Assembly: GCF_900103345.1 (NCBI RefSeq)
Contig: NZ_LT629702.1
Coordinates: 3,224,001-3,288,000 of the forward strand
DNA: 64,000 nucleotides
Direction of reading: 5' to 3'
Source: Pseudomonas azotoformans
GTDB lineage: Bacteria; Pseudomonadota; Gammaproteobacteria; Pseudomonadales; Pseudomonadaceae
Positions 40,642 through 51,034 of this stretch are shown piece by piece. A model generated the notes under the pieces. The model saw nothing but the letters and a program-made list of their open reading frames with translations. It was not told the origin of the DNA and did not search any database. Both the position numbers and the translations under genes were made by a program. Position 1 is the first letter of the stretch; every line of letters starts with the position of its first letter.

Positions 40642-41691
40642 TCAGCTGGCGAGGTGTTCCTGCACCCCCTGGGTTTCCACCTCCAGCCACCACGCCCCGC
40701 CTCGTTCAGGTTGATTCAAGCTGAACGCCTGCCCCATCTGCGGCGTGGTGATTGATACGTTACGCTCCCAGGCCAGGGCCATGATGCGGTCAAAGGGTTC
40801 GTGCCAGGCATGGAACGCCAGGTCGAAGGTGCCGTTGTGAATCGGCAGCAGCCAGCGGCCCTTGAGGTCGATATGCGCTTGCAGGGTTTGTTCCGGTTGC
40901 ATGTGCACATGGGGCCAGTCGACGTTGTAGGCACCTGTTTCCATCAAGGTCAAATCGAACGGCCCGTACTGCTCGCCGATGCGTTTGAAACCGTCGAAGT
41001 AACCCGTATCACCGCTGAAGAAAATCCGCCGAGGACCATCGATCATCACCCAGGAACACCACAGAGTCTGGTTCGCATCAAACAGGCCACGCCCGGAAAA
41101 ATGTTGCGCAGGGGTGGCGACAAACCGAATGCCATCCACCTCGGTGCCCTGCCACCAATCCAGCTGGCGCACCTTGCTCGCCTCCACGCCCCACTTGACC
41201 AGGATGTCGCCCACGCCCAGCGGCGCAAGAAAATAACGGGCCTTGTCGGCCAATTGGACGACAGCCTTGCGGTCCAGGTGGTCGTAGTGGTTGTGGGAAA
41301 GAATCACCGCCTCCAGGGGCGGCAACTCTTCAAGGCTGATCGGTGGCTGATGGAAGCGCTTGGGGCCGGCCCAACTGAACGGTGAGGCACGCTCGGCAAA
41401 TACCGGATCGGTTACCCAGAATTTACCGCGCATTTTCAGCAACACCGTGGAATGCCCAAGGCGGAACACGCTGTGATCCGGGGCCGCCAGCAATTGCTCG
41501 CGAGTCAGCGGTTGGACCGGGATCTGCCCCACCGGCCGCGTGCTGCGTGGTTTGTTGAACAACATGTTCCAGAAAATGCGCAAGGTCTTGCCGAAGCCAC
41601 CGTGCTGTACGGGGGCATCGTTGCTGAAGTGCCCTTGGCCTTGCTTGGGCGCTGCTGGCGAAGAATCGACACGCGACGAGATCGTGGCCAT
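40642..41691 (-). CDS. MBL-fold metallo-hydrolase (NAPE-PLD/RomA-like)
   Basis: A 349-residue metallo-beta-lactamase-fold enzyme. The zinc motif is ILSHNHYDHLDRKAV (HxHxDH variant, about 130-144), with later ligands in TPAQHFSGRG, FSGDTGYFDGF and LPIHNGTFDLAFH. Relatives act on phosphodiester or lactone bonds of lipids; the substrate is not determined. The divergent TetR gene and two shared operators suggest repression by that regulator. Confidence 0.9.
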   Translation of the reverse strand: MATISSRVDSSPAAPKQGQGHFSNDAPVQHGGFGKTLRIFWNMLFNKPRSTRPVGQIPVQPLTREQLLAAPDHSVFRLGHSTVLLKMRGKFWVTDPVFAERASPFSWAGPKRFHQPPISLEELPPLEAVILSHNHYDHLDRKAVVQLADKARYFLAPLGVGDILVKWGVEASKVRQLDWWQGTEVDGIRFVATPAQHFSGRGLFDANQTLWCSWVMIDGPRRIFFSGDTGYFDGFKRIGEQYGPFDLTLMETGAYNVDWPHVHMQPEQTLQAHIDLKGRWLLPIHNGTFDLAFHAWHEPFDRIMALAWERNVSITTPQMGQAFSLNQPERGGAWWLEVETQGVQEHLAS

Positions 41692-41723
41692 TTCCGGGTG
41701 ACTCCTACGGATCGCTTATAAAT

Positions 41724-41739
41724 TACACTGCACAGTGTA
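41724..41739. promoter_or_regulatory. Palindromic operator 1 between MBL hydrolase and TetR genes
   Basis: TACACTGCACAGTGTA, 7-bp arms around a 2-base centre, 32 bases upstream of the hydrolase start. Confidence 0.6.
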
Positions 41740-41770
41740 GTTTCAAGATTGCAACAAAATCCGGAGCAAG

Positions 41771-41786
41771 TAAACTACCGAGTGTA
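41771..41786. promoter_or_regulatory. Palindromic operator 2 between MBL hydrolase and TetR genes
   Basis: TAAACTACCGAGTGTA matches operator 1 at 11 of 16 positions, including TA-ACT and AGTGTA; it lies 29 bases before the TetR start. The spacing between the sites is 47 bases. Likely TetR binding sites controlling both genes. Confidence 0.55.
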
Positions 41787-41814
41787 ATTTTCCTTCAAGA
41801 GCCGAGCGCCACCC

Positions 41815-42441
41815 ATGACTGCCCCTCAACGCCTCACCGACCGTAAACGCGAAGCCATTGTGGCAGCGGCCATCGCCGAGTTTCGCGCAAACGGTTTCGA
41901 GGTCACCAGCATGGACAAGATCGCCGCCACCGCCGGCGTATCCAAGCGCACCGTGTACAACCACTTCCCCAGCAAAGAAGAACTGTTCGCTGAAATTCTT
42001 CATCAACTCTGGGCCAGCAGCGTCGCCCAACTTGACGTCAGCTACGCCAGCGACCGCCCGTTGCGCGAACAACTGCGCGGGTTGCTGGAGGCGAAAATGA
42101 AGATGATGTCGGACACCAACTTCCTCGACCTCGCCCGCGTCGCCATCGCCGCCACCATCCATTCGCCGGAGCGTGCGCAAGACATGGTCACCCGCCTGAG
42201 CCAGCGCGAAGAAGGCTTCACCCAATGGGTTCGCGCCGCCCAGGCAGACGGCCGGCTCAACTGCTCCGACCCTGCCTTCGCCGCCCACCAGATCCAGAGC
42301 CTGCTCAAGGCGTTTGCCTTCTGGCCACAGATTACCCTCGGCCAACCCACCCTGGATGCAGCCAATCAGGCCAGTGTGATCGAGTCGGCCATCGACCTGT
42401 TCCTCGCCGGCTACGAAGTCACCGCCCCCCGCCAACCTTAA
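41815..42441 (+). CDS. TetR/AcrR-family transcriptional repressor
   Basis: A 208-residue regulator with the TetR helix-turn-helix at about 10-56 (REAIVAAAIAEFRANGFEVT, IAATAGVSKRTVYNHFPSKE) and a C-terminal ligand-binding half of the AefR-like kind. It faces the MBL hydrolase gene over two similar 16-bp palindromes, one next to each promoter, which supports mutual repression of both genes. Confidence 0.92.
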   Translation: MTAPQRLTDRKREAIVAAAIAEFRANGFEVTSMDKIAATAGVSKRTVYNHFPSKEELFAEILHQLWASSVAQLDVSYASDRPLREQLRGLLEAKMKMMSDTNFLDLARVAIAATIHSPERAQDMVTRLSQREEGFTQWVRAAQADGRLNCSDPAFAAHQIQSLLKAFAFWPQITLGQPTLDAANQASVIESAIDLFLAGYEVTAPRQP

Positions 42442-42634
42442 AAAACCTGTTGCGTGCGCGACATTCCAGGTCGTTTTTGACGCATTCGCCCTCTGTTTTG
42501 CGCAAATGGCCTGGAAGGACACTGATTATTCTCACGCGAATAACTGACAATATTCACAGTCATTATCCGATCAACGGTTGATCCAGCGAACGCGCGCCAC
42601 CGTATCTGTAAAAAAACAGCTGCCCCAGGAATTT

Positions 42635-43693
<1,059 letters not shown>

Positions 43694-43953
43694 AGTTGTC
43701 CTACGACTACCCGTCTGAATCTTGCTGCCGGCATGCGGTAAGAAAGCATAATGCCACCACTGGTCGCCTACCCAAAAAAGGTCCTCCCACAAGGGCGAAC
43801 TTCTTGTCAGGCTGATCACTCTGAACCCGTTGTCCCACCCCTCTGTCAGCACAAGGAAGCTGGCAATGAGCAAGTCAACCGTAGGGCGTATACCTTACGG
43901 GGGCAGGCGCATATCCAAGGAAACTCCAGAGTCTGCTTGCCCGAGCACCGCAC

Positions 43954-45273
43954 ATGCTATTCAACACGCATAAAAGAACCATCAACACCCTGCAACACAC
44001 CGTCGCCCAGCAGGCCAGTTTGCTGGACGCTATCGAGCGCTCCATGGCGGTGATCGAATTCGACCTGTCAGGCAATGTGCTGCGGGCCAATGCCAACTTC
44101 CTCCAGACCATGGGCTACCGCGCCGAGCAGGTCGAGGGCCAGCCCCATCGAATGTTCTGTTCCCCGGCCTACACCCGCAGCCCTGAGTACAATCAGCTGT
44201 GGTCGAATCTGCGCAATGGCCAATTCCAGTCCGGCACCTTTGAACGGGTGGCCGCCGATGGCCAGTCGGTATGGCTGGAAGCCAGCTACAACCCAGTGCG
44301 TGATGACGCGGGCCACGTGACTAAGGTGTTGAAGTACGCGATGGATGTGACCCCGCGCCTGCAAGCCGAAAGCGAAACCAATGCCAAGCTGGACGCCATC
44401 GGCCGCGCCATGGCGGTGATCGAGTTCAACCTCGACGGCACCATCATCACCGCCAACGCCAACTTCCTGCAGCGCATGGGTTATACCCTGGCGCAAATCC
44501 AGGGCCAGCATCACCGAATGTTCTGCAGCGCGGCGCTGGTCAACAGCCCGACCTACAGCGACTTCTGGAAACGCCTGAACCAGGGAGAACTGTTCAACGG
44601 CCAGTTCGAGCGGGTGGACAAAAACGGCCAGGTCGTGTGGCTCGAAGCCAACTACAACCCGGTGTACGACGCCAGCGGGCGGCTGTGCAAAGTGGTGAAG
44701 TTCGCCACGGATATCACCGCCCGCGTGCAACAGCATGCGGCAGACGCGCAGAGCGCGGCCCAGGCCTATCACCTGTCCTTGAGCACCCAGGACATGGCAG
44801 AAAAAGGTGCCGAGGTGATTCAGAAAACGGCCAATGGCATGCGCGAAATTTCTGCGGACATCGACGATTCCTCGCAACTGATCGCCAAGCTCGGTGATCG
44901 CTCGCAGCAGATCACTGCCATCGTCAACACCATTCGCGGTATCGCCGACCAGACCAACCTGCTGGCCCTCAACGCCGCCATCGAGGCCGCACGGGCGGGC
45001 GAACAAGGCCGTGGTTTCGCCGTGGTGGCCGACGAAGTCCGGCAACTGGCGGCGCGCACCAGCGGCTCCACCACGGAGATTTCCAGCATGATTGCGATGA
45101 TTCAGGCTGAAACCCGACAAGCCATCGACAGCATGGACGCCACCCGCGACCGCGCGGCCCAGGGTGTTGAAATGGCCAACCAGGCCGGTACGGTGATCCT
45201 GCAGATTCGCCAAGGCACCAGTGAAGCGGTGCAGGCGGTGAGTGCGTTCGCCAACGAGCGTCGCGGCAACTGA
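43954..45273 (+). CDS. PAS-PAS methyl-accepting protein, BdlA-like
   Basis: A 439-residue soluble chemoreceptor-type protein with no membrane span: two PAS domains (about 20-125 and 142-247; duplicated [20 protein letters not shown] / [20 protein letters not shown], each followed by a HRMFCS motif) and an MCP signalling domain whose tip is [20 protein letters not shown]. This is the architecture of P. aeruginosa BdlA, which couples c-di-GMP level to biofilm dispersal, and the gene follows a diguanylate cyclase. Ordinary energy-taxis (Aer-like) function is the alternative. Confidence 0.85.
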   Translation: MLFNTHKRTINTLQHTVAQQASLLDAIERSMAVIEFDLSGNVLRANANFLQTMGYRAEQVEGQPHRMFCSPAYTRSPEYNQLWSNLRNGQFQSGTFERVAADGQSVWLEASYNPVRDDAGHVTKVLKYAMDVTPRLQAESETNAKLDAIGRAMAVIEFNLDGTIITANANFLQRMGYTLAQIQGQHHRMFCSAALVNSPTYSDFWKRLNQGELFNGQFERVDKNGQVVWLEANYNPVYDASGRLCKVVKFATDITARVQQHAADAQSAAQAYHLSLSTQDMAEKGAEVIQKTANGMREISADIDDSSQLIAKLGDRSQQITAIVNTIRGIADQTNLLALNAAIEAARAGEQGRGFAVVADEVRQLAARTSGSTTEISSMIAMIQAETRQAIDSMDATRDRAAQGVEMANQAGTVILQIRQGTSEAVQAVSAFANERRGN

Positions 45274-45349
45274 CCCGATCTTCATACGGAGTGCCGGGGG
45301 CTCGGTCTATAGTGCTGACTTGTCTTCAAGCACGAGATCCGAGCCCGCC

Positions 45350-45868
45350 ATGACTCCAGAAAAGCCCGCAGCCGCCCCCGTCGACCACCTGCGCTTCCAC
45401 CGCCCTCACGCCCATCTGGCGCCGACCTTCGGCAACGACACCTTTGCCCTCAAGGCCGAAGCCTTCGCACGCTTCTTCGGTACGCCGACCTTCCTCGGCG
45501 CACAAACCGCCATCGTGGTGTTGTGGGTGGTGCTGAACATGACCGGCATCACGCATTTCGACGTGTACCCGTTCATCCTGCTCAACCTGGCGTTCAGCCT
45601 GCAATCGGCCTACGCCGCGCCGCTGATCCTGCTGGCCCAGACCCGCCAGGCCGCCCGCGACAAGGCACAGTCCGATGCCGATGCGCAGCACCGCGAAGCC
45701 CTGGCGATTGCCAACACCGAGCGCCAGGCCCAGGCGGCGCAGACCACCAAGCAGTTGCTGGAACTGCTGGAACAGAACACCCGGCTCACGGAAATGACCA
45801 AACAACTGACTGAGCACATTGAAAGCCTGACCTGCGAAATGCATGAGCACTTTGTGCGAAAAACCTAA
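45350..45868 (+). CDS. DUF1003 membrane protein
   Basis: A 172-residue protein with two closely spaced membrane spans (GAQTAIVVLWVVLNMTGI and FILLNLAFSLQSAYAAPLIL) followed by a long coiled-coil-like helix rich in Ala, Gln and Glu. Function unknown. ATG 45350 is chosen; the longer frame upstream lacks conservation. Its stop codon interlocks with that of the convergent LysR gene (CTAA at 45865-45868). Confidence 0.86.
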   Translation: MTPEKPAAAPVDHLRFHRPHAHLAPTFGNDTFALKAEAFARFFGTPTFLGAQTAIVVLWVVLNMTGITHFDVYPFILLNLAFSLQSAYAAPLILLAQTRQAARDKAQSDADAQHREALAIANTERQAQAAQTTKQLLELLEQNTRLTEMTKQLTEHIESLTCEMHEHFVRKT

Positions 45869-46743
45869 GGCAATCGCACATGCCGCCCCAGCTCATCGAA
45901 CAGGGTCACCACCGAGCGCAACGCTCGGCAGTCCGGGCGCGTGAGCAGCCACAACGCGGTGTCATGCCCTGCCAACGCGGGGCCGAGCGATTGCAGGCCG
46001 TCGCCCAATAGAAAGTCCGGCAAGGCCGCCACGCCCAACCCGGCCCGTACCAGTTCGGTGACCGATAACATGCTGTTGCAGCGATAACTGGGGCGCACAC
46101 CGGGCAGCTGCTCGCGCCGCCAGGCGACCGTGGGGTGGTCGGGCAGGAAGTCATCCGGGGCGACCCAAGGCAGGTCGACCAACTCACGGCCCGCATGCTG
46201 ACGGGCAAAATCCGCGCTGGCGCACACCTGATAAGCCACATTGCCCAGGCGCCGGCCCACCAGATGTTCCGGCGGCGTGCGGGTCAGACGCAGGGCAATA
46301 TCCGCATCGCGGCGGCTGAGGTTGGCGAAATCATTCGAGGTGCTCAGCTCCAGGGTCAGTGCCGGGTAGTGCGGCATGAACTGCGCCAGGGCCGGCAACA
46401 GCAACCCTTGCAGTACGGAGTCGGTACAGGTCAGGCGCACCGTGCCGCTGATCACCTCGCCGCCCTGCTCCACACCAATACGCGCTGCTTCCAGGGCCTG
46501 TTCGGCACGCTCGGCCTGTTGCGCCAGGTTGCTCGCCAGGCTGGTGGGCAGGTAGCCGGCACGGCTTTTTTCAAACAGCGTCTGGCCCAGCGCCGCCTCC
46601 AGGCGCCGCACCGCGCGGAACACCGTGGACACATCCACCCGCAACAACGCTGCCGCCCGTGCGAGCGTGCCGCCACGCACCAGGGCGAGGATCAGCGACA
46701 AATCAGGGTAATCCAGTGAATAGTGCGTAGCTGCATTGAGCAT
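45865..46743 (-). CDS. LysR-family regulator
   Basis: A 292-residue LysR protein: helix-turn-helix at about 8-66 (LVRGGTLARAAALLRVDVST, VFRAVRRLEAALGQTLFEKS), then the effector-binding domain. ATG 46743 is preferred; a longer frame would add 32 residues crossing the shared promoter. It is divergent from the glutamine-amidotransferase/ABM pair and probably controls it. Confidence 0.9.
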   Translation of the reverse strand: MLNAATHYSLDYPDLSLILALVRGGTLARAAALLRVDVSTVFRAVRRLEAALGQTLFEKSRAGYLPTSLASNLAQQAERAEQALEAARIGVEQGGEVISGTVRLTCTDSVLQGLLLPALAQFMPHYPALTLELSTSNDFANLSRRDADIALRLTRTPPEHLVGRRLGNVAYQVCASADFARQHAGRELVDLPWVAPDDFLPDHPTVAWRREQLPGVRPSYRCNSMLSVTELVRAGLGVAALPDFLLGDGLQSLGPALAGHDTALWLLTRPDCRALRSVVTLFDELGRHVRLP

Positions 46744-46750
46744 GTGGGTA

Positions 46751-46780
46751 AACGCCAATATTGATTGCGCGAACGCCAAT
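46751..46780. promoter_or_regulatory. Direct repeats AACGCCAAT in the LysR/GATase divergent region
   Basis: AACGCCAAT occurs at 46751-46759 and 46772-46780, exactly 21 bases (two helical turns) apart, with an ATTG...CAAT inverted relation at the second copy. Suits a LysR operator; inferred. Confidence 0.45.
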
Positions 46781-46823
46781 CTATAGTGCGCCCCAGGACA
46801 CCACAAGCCATGGGATGTACAGG

Positions 46824-47525
46824 ATGAAAACCACGCCACTGCACCTCGCCCTGATCGGCGATTACAACCCCGATGTCATCGCGCACCAAGCCATCCCCGT
46901 GGCCTTGCAACAGGCCGCCGAAATCCTTGGGCTGAGCGTCCATGTCCAGTGGCTCGACACCGATGCCCTGCCCCAGTCATTGCACACTTTCGATGGTTTC
47001 TGGTGCGTCCCCGCCAGCCCCTACCGCGACACCGATGGCGCACTGCGGGCGATCCGTTTTGCCCGCGAGCAACGCCGACCTTTCCTCGGCACTTGCGGCG
47101 GTTTTCAGCACGCGGTGCTGGAATATGCGCGCAACGTGCTGGGCTGGAAGGATGCCGAGCATGGCGAACTCGCGCCGCACGCCAAGCGCGCCGTGATCAC
47201 GCCACTGAGTTGTGCGCTGGTGGAAGCCACCGACACCGTGCGCCTGGTGCCGTACACGCGCATCGCCGAGGCCTACGACACCCTTGACCTGCAGGAAGGT
47301 TACCGCTGCCGCTACGGCGTGAACCTCGAGTTTCTCGACGCCCTGCTGGAAGGCGACCTGATCCCCAGCGGCCATGACTCGGAGGGCGATCTGCGGTCCG
47401 TGGAGTTGCTTGACCACCCGTTCTTCGTCGCCACGCTGTTCCAACCCGAGCGCGCTGCGCTGAAAGGCGTCACCCCACCCCTGGCGATTGCCCTGCTCAA
47501 GGCTTGCCAGGCGGTGTCGGCATGA
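46824..47525 (+). CDS. Class I glutamine amidotransferase-like protein (CTP-synthase-GATase-like)
   Basis: A 233-residue stand-alone GATase domain. The nucleophile elbow is PFLGTCGGFQHAVLEYARN, as in the C-terminal glutaminase of CTP synthase; the catalytic His/Glu pair would be near LDHPFFVATLFQPERAAL, though His is displaced relative to the classical HPE. There is no synthetase domain, so it may be a hydrolase of gamma-glutamyl compounds or a partner subunit. Starts at 46815 or 46824 are both possible. Overlaps the next gene by 4 bases (ATGA). Confidence 0.85.
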   Translation: MKTTPLHLALIGDYNPDVIAHQAIPVALQQAAEILGLSVHVQWLDTDALPQSLHTFDGFWCVPASPYRDTDGALRAIRFAREQRRPFLGTCGGFQHAVLEYARNVLGWKDAEHGELAPHAKRAVITPLSCALVEATDTVRLVPYTRIAEAYDTLDLQEGYRCRYGVNLEFLDALLEGDLIPSGHDSEGDLRSVELLDHPFFVATLFQPERAALKGVTPPLAIALLKACQAVSA

Positions 47526-47845
47526 TCGCCCGCACACCTGCCCCGCCCTACTACGCGGTGATTTTCAGTTCACTGCGCACCGAGGGCGACCAGGGTTACG
47601 GCCAGGCCGCCAACCGCATGCTCGAACTGGCGCGCGGACAACCGGGATTTCTCGGCGTGGAATCAGCACGGGAAGACGGGTTGGGCATTACCGTGTCGTA
47701 TTGGGAGAGCGAGGCGGCGATCCTGGCCTGGAAGCAGCAGGCCGAGCACCGTGCGGTACGCGAACAGGGGCGCACCACCTGGTACTCGGCGTTCCAGACA
47801 CGGGTGTGCAAAGTCGAACGGGCTTACAGCTTCGAGGCGAGCTAG
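47522..47845 (+). CDS. Antibiotic biosynthesis monooxygenase (ABM)-family protein
   Basis: A 107-residue dimeric alpha/beta-barrel type protein: YYAVIFSSLRTEGDQGYGQA, GFLGVESAREDGLGITVSYW and AILAWKQQAEHRAVREQGR are typical of the ABM fold, whose members include heme- and quinol-oxidising monooxygenases. Translationally coupled to the GATase-like gene by an ATGA overlap. Its TAG stop interlocks with the stop of the convergent DUF2025 gene (CTAG at 47842-47845). Confidence 0.86.
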   Translation: MIARTPAPPYYAVIFSSLRTEGDQGYGQAANRMLELARGQPGFLGVESAREDGLGITVSYWESEAAILAWKQQAEHRAVREQGRTTWYSAFQTRVCKVERAYSFEAS

Positions 47846-48165
47846 CTCACCAGACTGCGCAACGCACTGATCTGCGGAATCTCCACCCGCCGCATATACA
47901 CCCGCAGCGGCTCGGTGATGTTGATACGGTCGTCGATGTTCTGGTCCAGCAGCAACTGGATACGCTCGCGGGACAGGGTCATGGTCTGTTCCGGGGCCGG
48001 CAGCCAGACGAATTCGGCGGTGGGGATGATGCCGTCGTCGGCCACGTCCATGCCGAAGGAGTCTTCGCTGAAACGCACGATGTACTGGCCAGTCTTGCGG
48101 TTGAGGCCAACAAAACCGTGGAGTTGGTCGGCGGCCTGGCAGATAAGCTCGGAGGTGATGCGCAT
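47842..48165 (-). CDS. DUF2025 protein (PA1123-like)
   Basis: A 107-residue protein starting MRITSELICQAADQLHGFVG, with YIVRFSEDSFGMDVADDGII and LLLDQNIDDRINITEPLRVY. This pattern is that of a small Pseudomonas family of known fold but unknown role. The ATG at 48165 matches the family N-terminus; the frame continues 31 codons upstream without support. Confidence 0.85.
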   Translation of the reverse strand: MRITSELICQAADQLHGFVGLNRKTGQYIVRFSEDSFGMDVADDGIIPTAEFVWLPAPEQTMTLSRERIQLLLDQNIDDRINITEPLRVYMRRVEIPQISALRSLVS

Positions 48166-48397
48166 GGTAAACCTCACTGAAAAGTCCCACAGGGACTGGA
48201 AAGATGGTTTACACGCGTGGCACAAAGTACCGCCCTCTAACGGGGCAGCTTCGGGCAAGAGTACTGCAATGCCTGCAAAAAAAACGCAGAAAATTGAGGC
48301 GTGAGCACGTTAATGTCGGTTTGGTGATAGCGCCTTTCGCAATCAATTGTTAAAAAGGAGGCCTTCTCAAAGCTACCTCCACGAAAGGACTTCGCAT

Positions 48398-49525
48398 ATG
48401 CCTGTCACGTTTACCAAGAGTGCCTTGCTGCTCGCCCTGATGCTCGGCCTTGGCCAGGCGCAGGCTGCCGACCCGATCAGCCCGGCTGAATTGGCAACCA
48501 ACGAAGGCATTCCGTACCCGGCCGTGATCGCCCACCGCGGCGCTTCCTACGACGCTCCCGAGTCCACCGCTGCGGCCTACAAAATTGCCCGCGACCTGGG
48601 TGCCGACTACCTGGAAATGGACCTGCAGCGCAGCAAGGACGGCGTGTTGTTCGCCCTGCACGACAACAACCTGCAACGCACCACCGACGTGGCCACCAAG
48701 TTCCCCGACCGCAAGGACGCCCCGGCCAACGAGTTCACCTGGAAAGAACTGCAAACCCTCGACGCCGGCAGCTGGTTCAACGCCGCCTATCCGGACCGCG
48801 CACGCCCAGGTTTCGTTGGCCTGAAAATCCAGAGCCTGGACGACATCATCAAGATCGCCGAAGGCAACCCGTCGCACAAACCCGGCCTGTACATCGAAAC
48901 CAAGGAGCCCAAGCAATTCCCGGGCATCGAAGCCGACCTGAAGAACAAGCTGCTGGACAAAGGCTGGCTGAGCTCCGCCGGTTCCAAGCTGGGCAAGAGC
49001 AACACCGGCGTCGGCCAGGGCAAGGGCCGCGTGGTGCTGCAAACCTTCGAGGTTGCCAGCCTCAAAGAGCTGCAGAAAGAAATGCCCAACACCCCGAAGA
49101 TCCTGCTGTTGTGGGTGGGTGAAGGCAGCATCGAGCCGAAAAACAAGCAGACCTTCGCGGAGTCCGGCGAACCGACCAAGGCCGCCTACTACGCCAAGCA
49201 GGAGCCGAAGGATGCCGCCGAGTTCGAAAAATGGGTCGACGAAGCCAAGAGCCTCGGCGCCATCGGCACCGGCCCATCGGCCGAGCTGACCAACCACGGC
49301 GACCAGAGCTATTCGGACCTGGTCAAACCCGAGATGAACAAGCTGACCCACGACAAGGGCCTGCTGGTGCACGTCTACACCGTGGATGAACCGGTGGACT
49401 TCGACAAAGTGATGAAGGCCGGCGTCGATGGCATTTTCACCAACCGCGCCGCCGAATTGCTGAAGTTCTACAAGCGCTGGCCGTCGTCCAGCGTGCAAGA
49501 CCTGCTGAACGACTATAAGTACTGA
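48398..49525 (+). CDS. glpQ: Glycerophosphodiester phosphodiesterase, periplasmic
   Basis: Hydrolyses glycerophosphodiesters from phospholipid breakdown to glycerol 3-phosphate plus alcohol. The 375 residues begin with signal peptide MPVTFTKSALLLALMLGLGQ (cleavage after AQA). The catalytic GDPD features are VIAHRGASYDAPESTAAAY, YLEMDLQRSKDGVLFALHD (Glu/Asp metal ligands and second His) and YIETKEP. GAAAGGAC ribosome site 8 bases before the ATG. A regulator gene follows directly. Confidence 0.95.
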   Translation: MPVTFTKSALLLALMLGLGQAQAADPISPAELATNEGIPYPAVIAHRGASYDAPESTAAAYKIARDLGADYLEMDLQRSKDGVLFALHDNNLQRTTDVATKFPDRKDAPANEFTWKELQTLDAGSWFNAAYPDRARPGFVGLKIQSLDDIIKIAEGNPSHKPGLYIETKEPKQFPGIEADLKNKLLDKGWLSSAGSKLGKSNTGVGQGKGRVVLQTFEVASLKELQKEMPNTPKILLLWVGEGSIEPKNKQTFAESGEPTKAAYYAKQEPKDAAEFEKWVDEAKSLGAIGTGPSAELTNHGDQSYSDLVKPEMNKLTHDKGLLVHVYTVDEPVDFDKVMKAGVDGIFTNRAAELLKFYKRWPSSSVQDLLNDYKY

Positions 49526-50179
49526 GTGACCGCCGAATGGTCGGGCCGCCTGTGGTTGGGGCGTGACTACGGCCTGATCGTCGGCGAGCTGGGGCGCACC
49601 GCGCCCCATGCGCACTACGCCCATCAGTTGATGGTCTCCAAAGGCTCACCGTTCACGGTCAGCCTTGATGGCCAAATCACCACGGCCCACCGCCTGTTTA
49701 TCCCTTCGCGCCAGACCCACGCCATTCTTGACGCTCAAGGTGAAGTCACGGTGCTGTACGCCGAACCCGCCATGTTTGATATCGCACCATTGCTGCACAC
49801 AGACCTGTCCCAGGATGCACTGCATCAACTCCCCCGACGCAGCCTGGAGGACCCACGTCTGGAGCGAGCGCTCTGCGCACTGGATCAACAACTCACCGGC
49901 AAGGTCTCAGCCCAGGCTCTGGCCCAGGCCGCGCACCTGTCCTTGAGCCAACTGGAGCGGCTGTTCGCCCATCAACTCGGTCTGCCCGTGCGTCGCCTGG
50001 TGCTGTGGCGACGGCTGCGCATCGCCCTGCAACTGGCCCTCGCCGGTGGCACGCTGACCGAAGCCGCTCACGGTGCCGGCTTTGCCGACTCAGCGCATTT
50101 CTCACGGACCATGAAGCAGCTGTTTGGGGTCACGGCAGCAGCTTCATTGCGCCAGCTGGACGTTGAACTGTTAACGTAA
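49526..50179 (+). CDS. AraC-family transcriptional regulator
   Basis: A 217-residue protein with a cupin-like N-terminal half (GELGRTAPHAHYAHQLMVSK; SLDGQITTAHRLFIPSRQTH) and an AraC double helix-turn-helix at about 120-210 (ALAQAAHLSLSQLERLFAHQ; LTEAAHGAGFADSAHFSRTM). Its GTG start touches the glpQ stop (TGA-GTG), so translation is probably coupled to glpQ. The 3' end overlaps the convergent desaturase gene by 9 bases. Confidence 0.87.
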   Translation: MTAEWSGRLWLGRDYGLIVGELGRTAPHAHYAHQLMVSKGSPFTVSLDGQITTAHRLFIPSRQTHAILDAQGEVTVLYAEPAMFDIAPLLHTDLSQDALHQLPRRSLEDPRLERALCALDQQLTGKVSAQALAQAAHLSLSQLERLFAHQLGLPVRRLVLWRRLRIALQLALAGGTLTEAAHGAGFADSAHFSRTMKQLFGVTAAASLRQLDVELLT

Positions 50180-51034
50180 TTCGTCCGGCAGTGACGGCTC
50201 CTTGCTCAAGGCAACCGGCCTGAACGGATCACGCAACTGTGCCCCGTAGTCCACCGGGAAATCCGGTCGACTGCCAATCCCCAGATCCCCCGCCCCCATG
50301 CGATAACCCTCGCGGTAAAACGCAGTACCCAGCAGCCAGTCCCACAGGTTGAGGAACAGCCCGAAATTCACATCCCCGGCGCGGCCATATTTCATATGGT
50401 GAAACCGATGCACCGGCGCCCAGGCGAACACCCAACGCAACGGCCCCAGGCGCATGTCCACATTGGAATGCTGCAACAGCAATTGCAGGGCAATCGCCAG
50501 CGCCAGCAACTGCGCCACGTCCAGGGGAATCCCCAGCAGGATCAACGGCAGCAACCCGGCCGTGGCTTCCAGGATCTGGTGCAAGGGGTGCTTCATCAAT
50601 CCGTTGAAACCGTAAAGCCGCTGCACACTGTGATGCACCGCATGCAAACGCCACAGCGGCGCAATGCGGTGACTGGCGTAATGCATCAAGGTAATACCGG
50701 CATCAGCCAGCACAATGGCCATCAGCAGTTGCTCCCACAGCGGCCAACCGCGCGGCCAGACACCGTCGAACGCCAGTAACGCGGTGAGCCCCGGCAGAAT
50801 CAACAACCCCAGGGCATTCAGGCTTTCGTTGACCAGCGCGTGCACGGTGTCGCGGCGCCGATCGCCCAGGCTGCGATTCCACTGCGGTTCATAGGGCAAC
50901 CACTGCTCTGCCAGGAATGACACTGCAACCGCGATCACGAACAGCAGAATCAGCGCGTGCGGCCGCCAAAGCCCACAGCCGATAAAACCGAACAGGAATA
51001 CAGGCGCATAGACGCAACTCACTAACCGCTTCAT
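50171..51034 (-). CDS. Sterol desaturase/fatty acid hydroxylase-family membrane protein
   Basis: A 287-residue di-iron membrane enzyme with the His boxes HYASHR, HAVHHS and HRFHHMKYGR, and about four spans in the N-terminal half. It should hydroxylate or desaturate a lipid; the substrate is unknown. ATG 51034 (MKRLVSCVYAPVFLFG) is preferred because the first span follows directly. Confidence 0.9.
   Translation of the reverse strand: MKRLVSCVYAPVFLFGFIGCGLWRPHALILLFVIAVAVSFLAEQWLPYEPQWNRSLGDRRRDTVHALVNESLNALGLLILPGLTALLAFDGVWPRGWPLWEQLLMAIVLADAGITLMHYASHRIAPLWRLHAVHHSVQRLYGFNGLMKHPLHQILEATAGLLPLILLGIPLDVAQLLALAIALQLLLQHSNVDMRLGPLRWVFAWAPVHRFHHMKYGRAGDVNFGLFLNLWDWLLGTAFYREGYRMGAGDLGIGSRPDFPVDYGAQLRDPFRPVALSKEPSLPDELR

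Noticed and set aside
43739..43953. Small open frames between the diguanylate cyclase and BdlA-like genes
   Set aside because: Frames on both strands overlap each other, lack ribosome sites and have no recognisable content; treated as plain intergenic DNA.
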